A stretch of 64,000 nucleotides of DNA from contig NZ_JADABY010000023.1 of NCBI RefSeq assembly GCF_015672735.1, positions 62,001-126,000 on the forward strand, given 5' to 3'. This stretch comes from Citrobacter sp. Res13-Sevr-PEB04-36 (GTDB taxonomy: Bacteria > Pseudomonadota > Gammaproteobacteria > Enterobacterales > Enterobacteriaceae). Position numbers and translations under genes: made by a program. Numbering within the stretch: the first letter of the stretch is position 1; the number at the start of each line of letters is the position of its first letter. Below, one piece after another: positions 1 to 8,320 of this stretch. Under the pieces are notes generated by a model. That model ran no database searches. It worked only from the letters and a program-made list of their open reading frames with translations, and was not told the DNA's origin.

Positions 1-2
1 TG

Positions 3-1301
3 TCATACAGCTATCGCTATATTCAGGAAGTGCTGTACCTCAAGGGCAACGTTCCACAATGCTCCTCTCTTGAGAAAAAAAGTCGCGCTGTCGCCTTCCC
101 TCCCCCAATGAAAATTACGCAGGATGGTTATCGTGCCTGGTTAACCACGGAAAACGATTTGGGGATCCAGCAGTTTATGGCTGCATTAGGCAGCGAACAT
201 TATGTGGTGATGGTCGATCCTGGCACGTTCATTGACGTTGTTCCGTTCGGTTCATGGCCGATTGATGTCGCCATTATTGGTGCCGACAAAAATAGGATCG
301 TCACCAGTAGTGGTAGACTTCCCACAGATATTTTGCAGAATCTTCAACAAGATAATGACACTTTCCATTTGCAAAAGGAGGGGGTTATTTACAATGCCCG
401 CCCCTTCCCTGAGTTAGGTATCACTGTCGTAAGCTGGGCATCAACACTACCGCTGCAAAAAATATGGCATCGCCAGGCGCTTATCTGGCTCCCGGCGGGA
501 ATTCTTATCGGTCTGCTGACCGCCGCCTTTGTTCTGCGTATTTTACGTCGTTTGCAGTCTCCCCATCATCAGTTGCAGGAAGCCATCCAACGCCGGGAAA
601 TTAAGGTGTACTATCAGCCGATCATTTCTCTTCGTACCGGGAAAGTGGTAGGCGCCGAAGCGCTCGCCCGTTGGCCACAATCCGATGGAAGTTTTCTCTC
701 GCCAGAAATTTTCGTCGCGCTGGCACAGCAGACCGGACTGACAACGCCACTCACCCGCCTGATTATCGAAAGTGTATTTGACGATCTGGGCAAATGGCTG
801 CATCACCATCCAGAGCAGCACATCTCGATCAATCTTGAAGCAGACAATCTGACGTCAGAAACGCTGCCGGGTCTGCTCAGCCGTAAGGTGAATCACTGGC
901 AGATAAAACCGTCGCAAATTGCCCTCGAACTCACAGAGCGCGCCTTTGCCGATCCCAAAACAAGCGGTCCTTTCATCGCCAAATACCGTAAAGCAGGTCA
1001 TTCTATTTATATTGATGATTTTGGCACCGGCTATTCCAGCCTCAGTTATTTACAGGACCTGGATGTCGACATTCTGAAGATCGACAAATCGTTCGTGGAT
1101 GCGTTGGAATATAACAACGTGACGCCGCATATTATCGAGATCGCGAAAACGCTGAAGCTGGAAATGGTGGCTGAAGGTATCGAGACTAAAAATCAAGAAG
1201 ACTGGCTACGACAGCACGGCGTGCAGTATGGTCAGGGCTGGCTATACAGCAAGGCATTGCCGAAGGCGGAGTTTATCCTGTGGTCGGAGAAACGACTGTA
1301 A
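3..1301 (+). CDS. pdeB: c-di-GMP phosphodiesterase, EAL domain (PdeB/YlaB), 5' truncated by window edge
   Basis: The reading frame is open to the first base, so the N-terminus lies outside the window. The visible part is the end of a periplasmic sensor region (CSS-motif type in this family), one membrane segment (LIWLPAGILIGLLTAAFVL) and a C-terminal EAL domain. The EAL domain has intact signature motifs: AEALARW, a conserved IDDFGTGYSSL loop, and DILKIDKSFV. The family hydrolyses cyclic di-GMP to pGpG at the inner membrane. The catalytic motifs look complete, so activity is expected. The assignment to ylaB rests on its position beside ybaA and the ffs region, as in E. coli. Confidence 0.9.
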   Translation, partial: SYSYRYIQEVLYLKGNVPQCSSLEKKSRAVAFPPPMKITQDGYRAWLTTENDLGIQQFMAALGSEHYVVMVDPGTFIDVVPFGSWPIDVAIIGADKNRIVTSSGRLPTDILQNLQQDNDTFHLQKEGVIYNARPFPELGITVVSWASTLPLQKIWHRQALIWLPAGILIGLLTAAFVLRILRRLQSPHHQLQEAIQRREIKVYYQPIISLRTGKVVGAEALARWPQSDGSFLSPEIFVALAQQTGLTTPLTRLIIESVFDDLGKWLHHHPEQHISINLEADNLTSETLPGLLSRKVNHWQIKPSQIALELTERAFADPKTSGPFIAKYRKAGHSIYIDDFGTGYSSLSYLQDLDVDILKIDKSFVDALEYNNVTPHIIEIAKTLKLEMVAEGIETKNQEDWLRQHGVQYGQGWLYSKALPKAEFILWSEKRL

Positions 1302-1354
1302 CTAATATCTAAAAATGTTGAGATGGCTGGCGGCACGCCGCACAGCCAGTCACA

Positions 1355-1708
1355 TCAGTTATCCATAATGGGCGAGAATCCACCGTAGATCATGCGCTTG
1401 CCATCAAAGGGCATCGATTCGCCAAATTCCTTCATTCGGGGATCGGACATCATCTTTTGATTCGCCGCGTCACGGACTTCTTTTGAAGGATACTCAATCC
1501 AGCTGAATACCACTTCTTCATGATCCTGCGCTTTTACCGCCATGCGAAAATCGGTCAATTTGCCGTCAGGGACATCGTCTGCCCAGCATTCCACCACGCG
1601 CAATGCACCGAACTCCTTGAAAAGCGGCGCCGCTTTTGCCGCCATCGCGATATACGCCTCCTTGTTTTCAGCGGGTACCGCAACCACAAAACCATCGACA
1701 TACTTCAT
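1355..1708 (-). CDS. ybaA: DUF1428 family protein YbaA
   Basis: This 117-residue protein matches E. coli YbaA in length and in motifs such as YVDGFVVAVP at the N-terminus and MPFDGKRMIYGGF near the end. The family is a small dimeric alpha/beta-barrel-like fold of unknown biochemical role. There is no signal peptide, so it is presumably cytosolic. It is convergent with pdeB and is followed upstream by yczE, whereas in E. coli K-12 ybaA lies next to ffs. The insertion of new genes therefore starts immediately upstream of it. Confidence 0.93.
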   Translation of the reverse strand: MKYVDGFVVAVPAENKEAYIAMAAKAAPLFKEFGALRVVECWADDVPDGKLTDFRMAVKAQDHEEVVFSWIEYPSKEVRDAANQKMMSDPRMKEFGESMPFDGKRMIYGGFSPIMDN

Positions 1709-1790
1709 GAGAAAAGCCTCCGAAGTTTACTGCGCGGCAAGCGGATTCCGGCCGCGTCAGTCGAGATTAAGTTTAGTCGTCAGCTCGCAA

Positions 1791-2402
1791 TCATGCCGTA
1801 GGTTCATTCCGAACCCGAATGCGCGACTGCGGCTGATGCCGAAACCACGGCAGGCAAAACTGAATTAGCGGACCAATTGCCAGTGCATACAACACCGTAC
1901 CAACACCCAGAGTTCCTCCAAGTAGCCAACCGATGAGCAACACCGACACTTCGATGGCAGTACGAATTCGCCTTACCGGCCAACCAGTACGCGCGTGAAT
2001 ACCGGTCATCAAACCGTCACGCGGGCCTGCGCCAAAACCCGCACCGATATACAGGCTGGTTGCTAAAGCATTCAGTACCACTGCAGACACTAACAGTCCG
2101 CTGCGGGCGAACAAGGATTCAAATCCTGGGATCACCATCAGAGCCACATCTGCCGCCAGCCCGATCATAATGACATTACTCAATGTGCCAAACCCCGGAC
2201 GCTGGCGTAGCGGTATCCATGCCACCAAAACCAACACGCCCACAGCAATAATCACCAAGCCAATGTTCATCGACAACAGATTTGCCACGCCCAGATGAAA
2301 GACATTCCAGGGGTCAGCCCCTAAATCCGCACGCACAAACATCGCAGTCGACACGCCGTAAAGCGTCAGCCCGATAAACAATTGCAGTAAACGACGCAGC
2401 AT
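1791..2402 (-). CDS. yczE: YczE-family integral membrane protein
   Basis: A 203-residue hydrophobic protein with about five membrane segments and the family-typical opening RLLQLFIGLTLYGVSTAMFVRADLGADPWNVFHLG. A conserved glycine-rich loop (GAGFGAGPRDGLMTG) follows near residue 125. YczE/YitT-like proteins are predicted inner-membrane proteins of unknown substrate. It is divergent from the MocR-type regulator that starts 88 bp away, an arrangement common for yczE/yczR pairs, so that regulator probably controls it. Some C-terminal residues are polar (RHQPQSRIRVRN), consistent with a cytoplasmic tail. Confidence 0.85.
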   Translation of the reverse strand: MLRRLLQLFIGLTLYGVSTAMFVRADLGADPWNVFHLGVANLLSMNIGLVIIAVGVLVLVAWIPLRQRPGFGTLSNVIMIGLAADVALMVIPGFESLFARSGLLVSAVVLNALATSLYIGAGFGAGPRDGLMTGIHARTGWPVRRIRTAIEVSVLLIGWLLGGTLGVGTVLYALAIGPLIQFCLPWFRHQPQSRIRVRNEPTA

Positions 2403-2490
2403 GCTTTTTTCCTCTTCCCTTGCAGATAGCGTCCATATTCACCGCAATTGGCGCTATGATTAATGACCAGTTTCCAAAAAGTGGACTGCT

Positions 2491-3918
2491 ATGTCATCTC
2501 GCCGTTACGGAAGTCAGTCTCTTCAACGCCTGCTAGGGCACTGGCAGGAGACCCCCTCACGCACCCCAATCTGGCGACAGCTGGCTGAAGCCCTGCGTCT
2601 GCTAATACTGGATGGTCGGCTGGCACTCGGTAGCCGACTGCCCGGCGAGCGCGAACTTGCTACGGTGTTAGAAGTCAGTCGAACAACCATCGCCAGCGCA
2701 ATGGCGCGACTGCGTGAGGAGGGGTATCTGGAAAGCCGCCAGGGTAGTGGCTCACGGGTGATCCTGCCGGATCATATTCGCCATGTACCGACGCGTACCG
2801 GCACCGGTACCGCGCTCGATATGTCCACAGCCGCACTCAGCGCCGGTCCCGAAATTCATCAGGCTTACCAGCAGGCGCTACTTGCCATGCCGCAACATCT
2901 GTTAAGCTCCGGATATCTGCCTCAGGGGCTGCCGTCTTTGCGTGAATCCATTGCCCGGCATTATTGTGAACGCGGATTACCCACTCAGTCGGATGAGATA
3001 ATGGTAGTGAATGGCGCAGTCAGCGGACTGGCGCTAATCCTACGATTACTTACCGGTCCTGGCGATCGCGTGGTAGTCGATCATCCCACTTACCCGCTCG
3101 CCATTGCGGCTATTCAGGGGGCCTCCTGTCGACCAGTGGGGGTGTCGCTGCCCGAGCAAGGGTGGGATACCGCAGGACTTGTCGCAACTATCGCGCAAAC
3201 CGCCCCGCGCATGGCCTACCTGATGCCGGATTTTCACAATCCTACCGGACGCTGTATGGACGCCGCCACACGTCAGGTTGTAGCCGATATCGCCGCCAGG
3301 ACACACACCACGCTGGTGGTGGACGAAACCATGGTCAACCTGTGGTATGACGCCCCTCCACCGCCACCGCTCGCCGCATTCAATCACGATGCGCCCATCA
3401 TTATGTTGGGATCTGCCGGTAAAAGTTTCTGGGGAGGATTACGTCTGGGATGGGTGCGCGCGCCGTCACGGACCATTGCCGCGCTGGTACAAACCCGCGA
3501 CACATTTGATTTAGGTTCCCCAGTGCTGGAACAGCTCGCTACCGGCTGGCTGTTGGATAACGCCATGCAGTTTCTCCCGGACAGAAGACAGTTACTCACC
3601 GCCAGACGTGACCAATGCAGCGCCCTGATGAAATCACATTTCCCGGAATGGCAATTTACCCAACCGCAGGGTGGGTTATCTTTCTGGGTTGAATTACCCG
3701 ATACGCTGGCGACGCTGTTTGCCACTCGCGCCGAAAGTGCCGGTATTCAACTAGGTACCGGAACGCGCTTCGGTTTAGCGGGTGCATTCGATCGTTTCTT
3801 ACGCATGCCCTTCGCACTGCCGGATGACACAATGCGCTCCGCGTTCAGAACATTGCAGCCAATTTGGGACAATCTGCGTTCACAGGCAAGTCATGGAAAA
3901 ATACGCAAAATAATCTAA
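2491..3918 (+). CDS. yczR: MocR-type (GntR/aminotransferase fusion) transcriptional regulator, YczR-like
   Basis: This 475-residue protein has an N-terminal GntR winged helix (about residues 20-90, including LPGERELATVLEVSRTTIASA). It is followed by a fold-type I aminotransferase domain (about 120-465). The likely PLP-binding lysine is Lys311 in SAGKSFWGGLRLGW, and the upstream PDFHNPTGR loop is conserved. MocR regulators sense PLP or amino-compound adducts rather than acting as enzymes. It is divergent from yczE, its likely target. The start was kept at the ATG at 2491 because the helix-turn-helix lies at the usual distance from it. Confidence 0.85.
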   Translation: MSSRRYGSQSLQRLLGHWQETPSRTPIWRQLAEALRLLILDGRLALGSRLPGERELATVLEVSRTTIASAMARLREEGYLESRQGSGSRVILPDHIRHVPTRTGTGTALDMSTAALSAGPEIHQAYQQALLAMPQHLLSSGYLPQGLPSLRESIARHYCERGLPTQSDEIMVVNGAVSGLALILRLLTGPGDRVVVDHPTYPLAIAAIQGASCRPVGVSLPEQGWDTAGLVATIAQTAPRMAYLMPDFHNPTGRCMDAATRQVVADIAARTHTTLVVDETMVNLWYDAPPPPPLAAFNHDAPIIMLGSAGKSFWGGLRLGWVRAPSRTIAALVQTRDTFDLGSPVLEQLATGWLLDNAMQFLPDRRQLLTARRDQCSALMKSHFPEWQFTQPQGGLSFWVELPDTLATLFATRAESAGIQLGTGTRFGLAGAFDRFLRMPFALPDDTMRSAFRTLQPIWDNLRSQASHGKIRKII

Positions 3919-3977
3919 GTGACGAGTCACAGGACTCATCATTGATTGCCACAACTCTCGGGTGAATCCTGGCAATA

Positions 3978-4196
3978 TTACTGCTGGCGAGGAACTGGGA
4001 ATCCTTTCAGGGAAATAATAAAATTCTCGCCGTCTTTCTTAATTTTTGCTCCGGCATCACACCAGTCAGAAGCAATACGGAAGAACTCATCACTGCCGAC
4101 ATTCCAGCTCAGGCGCACATGCTTTACATAGCCGGAACGCAGTAATTCACAGGCTTCGCCATAATTACAGGCGGTTGAGAGCGGTTGTTGTTTCAT
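3978..4196 (-). CDS. Small protein of unknown function, translationally coupled to upstream RHH-like gene
   Basis: A 72-residue open frame whose ATG overlaps the stop of the preceding gene in an ATGA, which suggests coupled translation. The protein is mixed in composition, with a central VKHVRLSWNVGSDEFF segment and no membrane segment or signal peptide. I do not recognise the family. It lies convergent to yczR (60 bp between stops) inside a segment absent from the E. coli K-12 arrangement. The overlap with a ribbon-helix-helix-like gene would fit a regulator/effector or antitoxin/toxin pair, but no known toxin motif is visible. Confidence 0.6.
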   Translation of the reverse strand: MKQQPLSTACNYGEACELLRSGYVKHVRLSWNVGSDEFFRIASDWCDAGAKIKKDGENFIISLKGFPVPRQQ

Positions 4197-4444
4197 TTTT
4201 TCTTCTTCAGTAATCTACGCAATGCTTTGATTTCTTTAGGAGTCAGCGCTTCAACTACGGATTCTTCCGTATGCTGGCTGTCAATCTCTTCTGCACAGGC
4301 TCCCGCCTCTTCAACTGCGGTAAATGCGATAAGCAGCAACTTTTGTGTGCTGATGCTTAGATTTTCATTATTTACTTCAGCGTAATGACGAAGTTTCTCT
4401 TTTAGCGTTTCATCTATTTTGACATTTAATACTGCGGTCGACAT
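4193..4444 (-). CDS. Small ribbon-helix-helix-like protein
   Basis: An 83-residue protein preceded by AAGGA at a workable distance from the ATG. The N-terminus (AVLNVKIDETLKEKLRHYAE) has the strand-helix pattern of Arc/MetJ/RelB-type DNA-binding proteins. The middle is acidic, and the C-terminus is strongly basic (LRRLLKKKK), ending in four lysines. Its stop overlaps the start of the 72-residue gene. The base composition is visibly more AT-rich than yczR or atl, which hints at acquisition. The fold call is from pattern only; the pair could equally be a small regulatory operon or decayed mobile-element cargo. Confidence 0.6.
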   Translation of the reverse strand: MSTAVLNVKIDETLKEKLRHYAEVNNENLSISTQKLLLIAFTAVEEAGACAEEIDSQHTEESVVEALTPKEIKALRRLLKKKK

Positions 4445-4605
4445 CGTGATAAATCCTTGTGGTCAGCCAAAGCACGCCAGACACAACACGCACGTCCAGG
4501 CGGCGCGAACAAGACAGTAGCAACGGCAAATAACATCCCAGAAACACATTGACAGCATTTGATGACAAAATAATGACAGTACGATGACAAGAAAACGAAG
4601 AGAAA

Positions 4606-4656
4606 GAGGAAGTGAAAGAGGAAGTGAAAGAGGAAGTGAAAGAGGAAGTGAAAGAG
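4606..4656. repeat. Tandem 12-bp repeat, about 4.25 copies
   Basis: The unit GAGGAAGTGAAA occurs four times without interruption, followed by a partial GAG; a degenerate partial unit precedes it. It lies between the RHH-like gene promoter region and the 3' end of ffs. The rest of 4445-4675 shows no gene. The period is a multiple of three, so it reads open in both strands (KEEV-type on plus, FHFL-type on minus), but no start site or family supports translation. Confidence 0.95.
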
Positions 4657-4675
4657 ATTGCCAGACGGCAGAATT

Positions 4676-4789
4676 GGGTGGGGGCCCTGCCAGCTACATC
4701 CCGGCACACACGTCATCTGCCTTGGCTGCTTCCTTCCGGACCTGACCTGGTAAACAGAGTAGTGTTGCGGGAGAACCAACAGAGCCCCC
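4676..4789 (-). ncRNA. ffs: 4.5S RNA (signal recognition particle RNA)
   Basis: The 114-nt mature RNA reads from GGGGGCUCUGUUGGUUCUCC at the 5' end to a 3' end complementary to it. It carries the conserved SRP apical loop region (GUCAGGUCCGGAAGGAAGC). Paired with Ffh it forms the bacterial SRP that targets nascent inner-membrane proteins to FtsY/SecYEG. Length and sequence are nearly those of E. coli ffs. The 3' strand ends in CCCCCACCC as in E. coli. Confidence 0.98.
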
Positions 4790-4821
4790 ATTGAGAGCGT
4801 TGTTAACCAACGCGCAGGCGC

Positions 4822-4850
4822 ATTATCACTGCTGTACCCTGTAATTGCAA
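4822..4850 (-). promoter_or_regulatory. ffs sigma-70 promoter
   Basis: On the minus strand a TTGCAA -35 and a GATAAT -10 are separated by 17 bp. A GC-rich discriminator follows. A start about 7 nt downstream of the -10 would give a leader of about 24 nt before the mature 4.5S RNA, which matches the RNase P-processed leader known in E. coli. Confidence 0.75.
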
Positions 4851-4943
4851 CCCATCCAGCACCGGATGCTGTTTTCTTGTGCAATGCGGCTTCACTCACC
4901 CGCCATTCCAGATTATGCTGAAGGATTAGCGCAGGAATAAACG

Positions 4944-5255
4944 ATGGATATACAAGACTCTTTTCCCCAACGCGTCTGGCAAATCGTCGCCGCCATCCCC
5001 GAAGGATTCGTGACCACCTATGGTGATGTCGCCAGGCTTGCCGGATCGCCACGTGCAGCACGCCAGGTCGGTGGCGTGCTCAAACGGCTTCCCGAAGGAA
5101 GTACCCTGCCCTGGTATCGTGTCGTCAATCGCCATGGTGCTATATCGCTGACCGGGCCGGATTTACAACGCCAGCGTCAGGCATTGCTGGCTGAAGGTGT
5201 GATGGTTTCGGGAAGTGGGCAAATCGATTTACAACGTTATCGCTGGGTGTATTAA
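4944..5255 (+). CDS. atl: Alkyltransferase-like DNA-lesion binding protein Atl (YbaZ)
   Basis: A 103-residue homologue of the C-terminal domain of O6-methylguanine-DNA methyltransferase. The active-site motif PCHRV is replaced by PWYRV (residues about 55-59), so the acceptor cysteine is a tryptophan. Atl proteins bind O6-alkylguanine without transferring the alkyl group and hand the lesion to nucleotide excision repair. The helix-turn-helix with RAARQVGGVL (arginine finger region) is intact. It is divergent from ffs. Confidence 0.95.
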   Translation: MDIQDSFPQRVWQIVAAIPEGFVTTYGDVARLAGSPRAARQVGGVLKRLPEGSTLPWYRVVNRHGAISLTGPDLQRQRQALLAEGVMVSGSGQIDLQRYRWVY

Positions 5256-5285
5256 CCCTCCCCTGACGGAGAGGGTTATGCCAGC

Positions 5286-5855
5286 TTAGTACTGCGTAGG
5301 GGCAGGAACGGCTGAAGACGGATTCACCTGCGTGGGAGACGTTGACGGCACCGTAGTCACCGGGCCACCGCTGGTCTGAACCGGAACTTCCGTATGCTGA
5401 ACAGGAACCAACGTCAGATCGGCCTTAGTACCGCCCTGGTTGATGACCGGCTGCACGGTATCCGTAATAAACACCAGTTTGTCATTCACCATAATGGCCG
5501 CACTCAACAAAATACGGGCGTTCGGCTGAATATCTGCCGGGTTAAATGGCAGCACGAAGCTGAATGGTGCCTGCTTACCTTCAGTACGAACCGCTTTTTG
5601 CGACAGGACTTTTGACGGGGCATCCGCCAGTGAAGCATCCGACAGCGTGACGGTCAGTACGGCATCCGGTGGCAGAGCTACTTTCTGGCGGATCCACACC
5701 GTACCAGAAACATTCGGCTGTTGAATTTTTGACTGTGTGTCAGCAATTGACGTATTAGGGCTTGGCGCAGGTGTCTGAATATCTGCACTTTTATCAGCAC
5801 AAGCCGCCAGAGCGACCGCAACTGCTAAACCACTTACCATGTGCACGAGTTTCAT
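5286..5855 (-). CDS. ybaY: YbaY family outer-membrane-type lipoprotein
   Basis: This 189-residue protein has a lipoprotein signal ending in LAAC (Cys19). The body carries the YbaY/META-like motif GTVWIRQKVALPPDAVLTVTL. The C-terminal 40 residues are rich in Pro, Thr, Ser and Val (QTSGGPVTTVPSTSPTQ), probably disordered. Residue +2 after the cysteine is Ala, not Asp, so Lol sorting to the outer membrane is expected. Function is unknown in E. coli, where it responds to osmotic or stationary stress. It is convergent with atl and divergent from tesB. Confidence 0.9.
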   Translation of the reverse strand: MKLVHMVSGLAVAVALAACADKSADIQTPAPSPNTSIADTQSKIQQPNVSGTVWIRQKVALPPDAVLTVTLSDASLADAPSKVLSQKAVRTEGKQAPFSFVLPFNPADIQPNARILLSAAIMVNDKLVFITDTVQPVINQGGTKADLTLVPVQHTEVPVQTSGGPVTTVPSTSPTQVNPSSAVPAPTQY

Positions 5856-6067
5856 TAAATTCTCCTTATCATCAATGCACCAGCGAGAACTTTCCTCGCC
5901 AGAAGAGTGGTTAACAAAAACATAACGTGATTAAGTGTGGCACAAACCACCTATTTTTGCCTGTATTCGACCGATTATTCAGACAATTGCACCCATCGGA
6001 CCACTTTCAAAATTGCGTTATACTCTGCCTACTTTGCTGCGACATCGATCTTACCTGGAGAGCACCT

Positions 6068-6928
6068 ATGAGTCTGGCACTAAAAAATCTGCTGACATTG
6101 TTGAATTTGGAAAAAATTGAAGAAGGACTCTTTCGCGGCCAAAGTGAAGACTTAGGGTTACGTCAGGTTTTTGGCGGGCAGGTCGTCGGACAGGCGCTGT
6201 ATGCCGCTAAAGAAACCGTACCAGAAGAACGCCTGGTACACTCCTTTCACAGCTATTTTTTACGTCCCGGCGATAGCCAGAAACCGATAATCTACGATGT
6301 CGAAGTGCTGCGCGATGGTAATAGCTTCAGCGCACGTCGCATTGCGGCTATCCAGAATGGAAAACCCATTTTCTACATGACAGCCTCTTTTCAGGCGCCG
6401 GAAGAGGGCTTTGAACATCAGAAAAACATGCCACACGCGCCGGGACCTGATGAACTGAAATCCGAAACCGAAATTGCCCGCTCAGTAGCACATCTGCTGC
6501 CGCCGCTGTTGAAAGAGAAATTTATCAATGACCGTCCGCTGGAAGTACGTCCGGTGGAGTTTCATAACCCGCTCAAAGGCCATGTTGCAGACCCAACTCG
6601 CCAGGTGTGGATCCGCGCCAACGGTACAGTGCAGGACGATCTGCGCGTGTATCAGTATCTGCTGGGCTACGCCTCTGACCTGAACTTCCTGCCCGTGGCA
6701 CTACAGCCGTATGGGATTGGTTTTCTGGAGAAAGGGATTCAGATAGCCACTATCGACCATTCGATGTGGTTCCATCGTCCTTTCAATATCAATGAGTGGT
6801 TGCTGTATAACGTGGAAAGCACCTCCGCCTCAGGCGCCCGGGGCTTTGTGCGCGGGGAGTTTTATACTCAGGACGGCGTGCTGGTTGCCTCTACCGTACA
6901 GGAAGGGGTGATGCGCAATCGCAACTGA
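6068..6928 (+). CDS. tesB: Acyl-CoA thioesterase II
   Basis: The ATG at 6068 gives [24 protein letters not shown] and 286 residues, the exact E. coli TesB length, and is preceded by CTGGAGAGC as ribosome-binding site. An upstream in-frame start would add 47 unrelated residues. The protein is a double hotdog fold. Conserved segments include [13 protein letters not shown] near residue 35 and the [10 protein letters not shown] region near residue 235, which contains the catalytic Asp of the family. It hydrolyses medium- to long-chain acyl-CoA to free fatty acid and CoA in the cytosol. A REP element follows the stop codon. Confidence 0.97.
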   Translation: MSLALKNLLTLLNLEKIEEGLFRGQSEDLGLRQVFGGQVVGQALYAAKETVPEERLVHSFHSYFLRPGDSQKPIIYDVEVLRDGNSFSARRIAAIQNGKPIFYMTASFQAPEEGFEHQKNMPHAPGPDELKSETEIARSVAHLLPPLLKEKFINDRPLEVRPVEFHNPLKGHVADPTRQVWIRANGTVQDDLRVYQYLLGYASDLNFLPVALQPYGIGFLEKGIQIATIDHSMWFHRPFNINEWLLYNVESTSASGARGFVRGEFYTQDGVLVASTVQEGVMRNRN

Positions 6929-6930
6929 TG

Positions 6931-6993
6931 TCTTATCCGGCCTACAGACTACATCTGTCGTAGGCCGGATAAGCGTTTAGCGCCATCCGGCAG
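6931..6993. repeat. REP/BIME element between tesB and amtB
   Basis: Two inverted REP-type units (CTTATCCGGCCTAC and its complement, followed by GCGCCATCCGGCA) sit between the convergent ends of tesB and amtB. Such stem-loops stabilise upstream mRNA 3' ends. Confidence 0.9.
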
Positions 6994-7002
6994 AGTGAAA
7001 TA

Positions 7003-8289
7003 TCAAGCGTTGTAGGCGTTTTCACCGTGGCTGTTAACATCCAGCCCTTCGCGCTCCTGTTCTTCCGGCACGCGCAGCCCTACCGTCATATCCGCCAGCT
7101 TATAGCCGATAAAGGCCACCACACCGGACCAGACAATGGTAATCGCCACGCTTTCCAACTGTACCAGCACCTGATGCCCCATGGTCACTCCCTCAGCAAA
7201 GCCCACGCCGCCCAGCGAACTGGCAGCGAACACCCCGGTCAGGATACAACCGATGATGCCGCAAACGCCGTGCACACCGAATACATCGCACGGATCATCA
7301 ACACGCAGAAAACGTTTCAGCATCGTCACGCCCCACAGCCCCGCCAGACCAGCAATCGCGCCGATGATCAACGCCCCACCAACACCGATGTAACCACAGG
7401 CAGGTGTCACGCCAACCAGGCCCGCAATAGCACCTGAACATGCGCCCAGCAGCGACGGTTTGCCGCGCAGTGCCCACTCACCGAAGATCCAGCCGAGAAT
7501 GGCCGCCGCGGTCGCCACTACGGTATTCACAAAGGCCAGCGCGGCGATTTCATTAGCCGTCCCTGCAGAACCGGCGTTAAAACCAAACCAGCCGATGTAG
7601 AGAATTGCAGTCCCGGTAAAGACCATCGGCAGGTTATGCGGCTTGAAAGCCTCTTTGCCAAAACCCACACGTTTGCCAATCAGATAAGCGCCCACCAGCC
7701 CGGCTATAGCGGCGTTGATATGCACCACCGTCCCGCCCGCGAAATCCAGCGCGCCATGGGAAGCCAGCAGACCACCGCCCCAGACCATATGAGCAATCGG
7801 AATATAGGACAGCGTCAGCCATACCACTACGAAAATCAGTACTGCAGAGAAGCGAATACGTTCAGCCAGCGCACCAACAATAAGTCCAACGGTGATGCAG
7901 GCAAACGACCCCTGAAACGCAACGTGAATGTACTGGTAGAAGCTCCCCGTTACCGCCGTCAGTGCAATATTTTTCAGCATCACCCAGTTGAAGTTGCCAA
8001 AGAAGCCATTCCCCTCGCCAAAGGCCAGCGAGTAGCCATACACCACCCATAAAATGCAGACCAGTGCGAACGTCACCGTGACCTGCGTCAGCATCGACAG
8101 GACGTTCTTGCCGCGAATCAAACCGCCGTAAAACAGCGCGATACCCGGAATCGTCATAAACAGCACCAGCGCGGTGCATATCATCATAAAGGCGTTATCG
8201 GCTTTATCCGCGACGGCTGGCGCTGCCATCGCCAGTCCCGGCAGCAGCGCCAGTGAAGCGATACCTGTTTTCATCGTTGCTATCTTCAT
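7003..8289 (-). CDS. amtB: Ammonium channel AmtB
   Basis: The start MKIATMKTG at 8289 gives 428 residues, the E. coli length, after a GGAAACC ribosome-binding site. A signal peptide ending LPGLAMA precedes about 11 membrane helices. The twin histidines of the pore are visible in PIAHMVWGGG and VFGVHGVCG. The aromatic cage (WVVYGYSL, HVAFQGSFA) is also present. AmtB conducts ammonia across the inner membrane when external ammonium is scarce, and is blocked by unmodified GlnK, encoded 31 bp upstream in the same operon. The C-terminal tail ends NSHGENAYNA as in E. coli. Confidence 0.98.
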   Translation of the reverse strand: MKIATMKTGIASLALLPGLAMAAPAVADKADNAFMMICTALVLFMTIPGIALFYGGLIRGKNVLSMLTQVTVTFALVCILWVVYGYSLAFGEGNGFFGNFNWVMLKNIALTAVTGSFYQYIHVAFQGSFACITVGLIVGALAERIRFSAVLIFVVVWLTLSYIPIAHMVWGGGLLASHGALDFAGGTVVHINAAIAGLVGAYLIGKRVGFGKEAFKPHNLPMVFTGTAILYIGWFGFNAGSAGTANEIAALAFVNTVVATAAAILGWIFGEWALRGKPSLLGACSGAIAGLVGVTPACGYIGVGGALIIGAIAGLAGLWGVTMLKRFLRVDDPCDVFGVHGVCGIIGCILTGVFAASSLGGVGFAEGVTMGHQVLVQLESVAITIVWSGVVAFIGYKLADMTVGLRVPEEQEREGLDVNSHGENAYNA

Positions 8290-8320
8290 TTTTTGGTTTC
8301 CTATCACTGTGTGCCAGAAG

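Noticed and set aside
3-1301. pdeB as a pseudogene because it starts without an ATG
   Set aside because: The frame is open to the first base and the EAL motifs are intact; it is truncated only by the window edge.
4612-4794. Plus-strand frame starting in KEEV repeats
   Set aside because: It is the translated 12-bp repeat running antisense through ffs, with no ribosome-binding site.
4426-5061. 211-residue minus-strand frame across ffs and atl
   Set aside because: It overlaps the 4.5S RNA and the start of atl, and contains the tandem repeat as FHFL repeats. It has no family signal.
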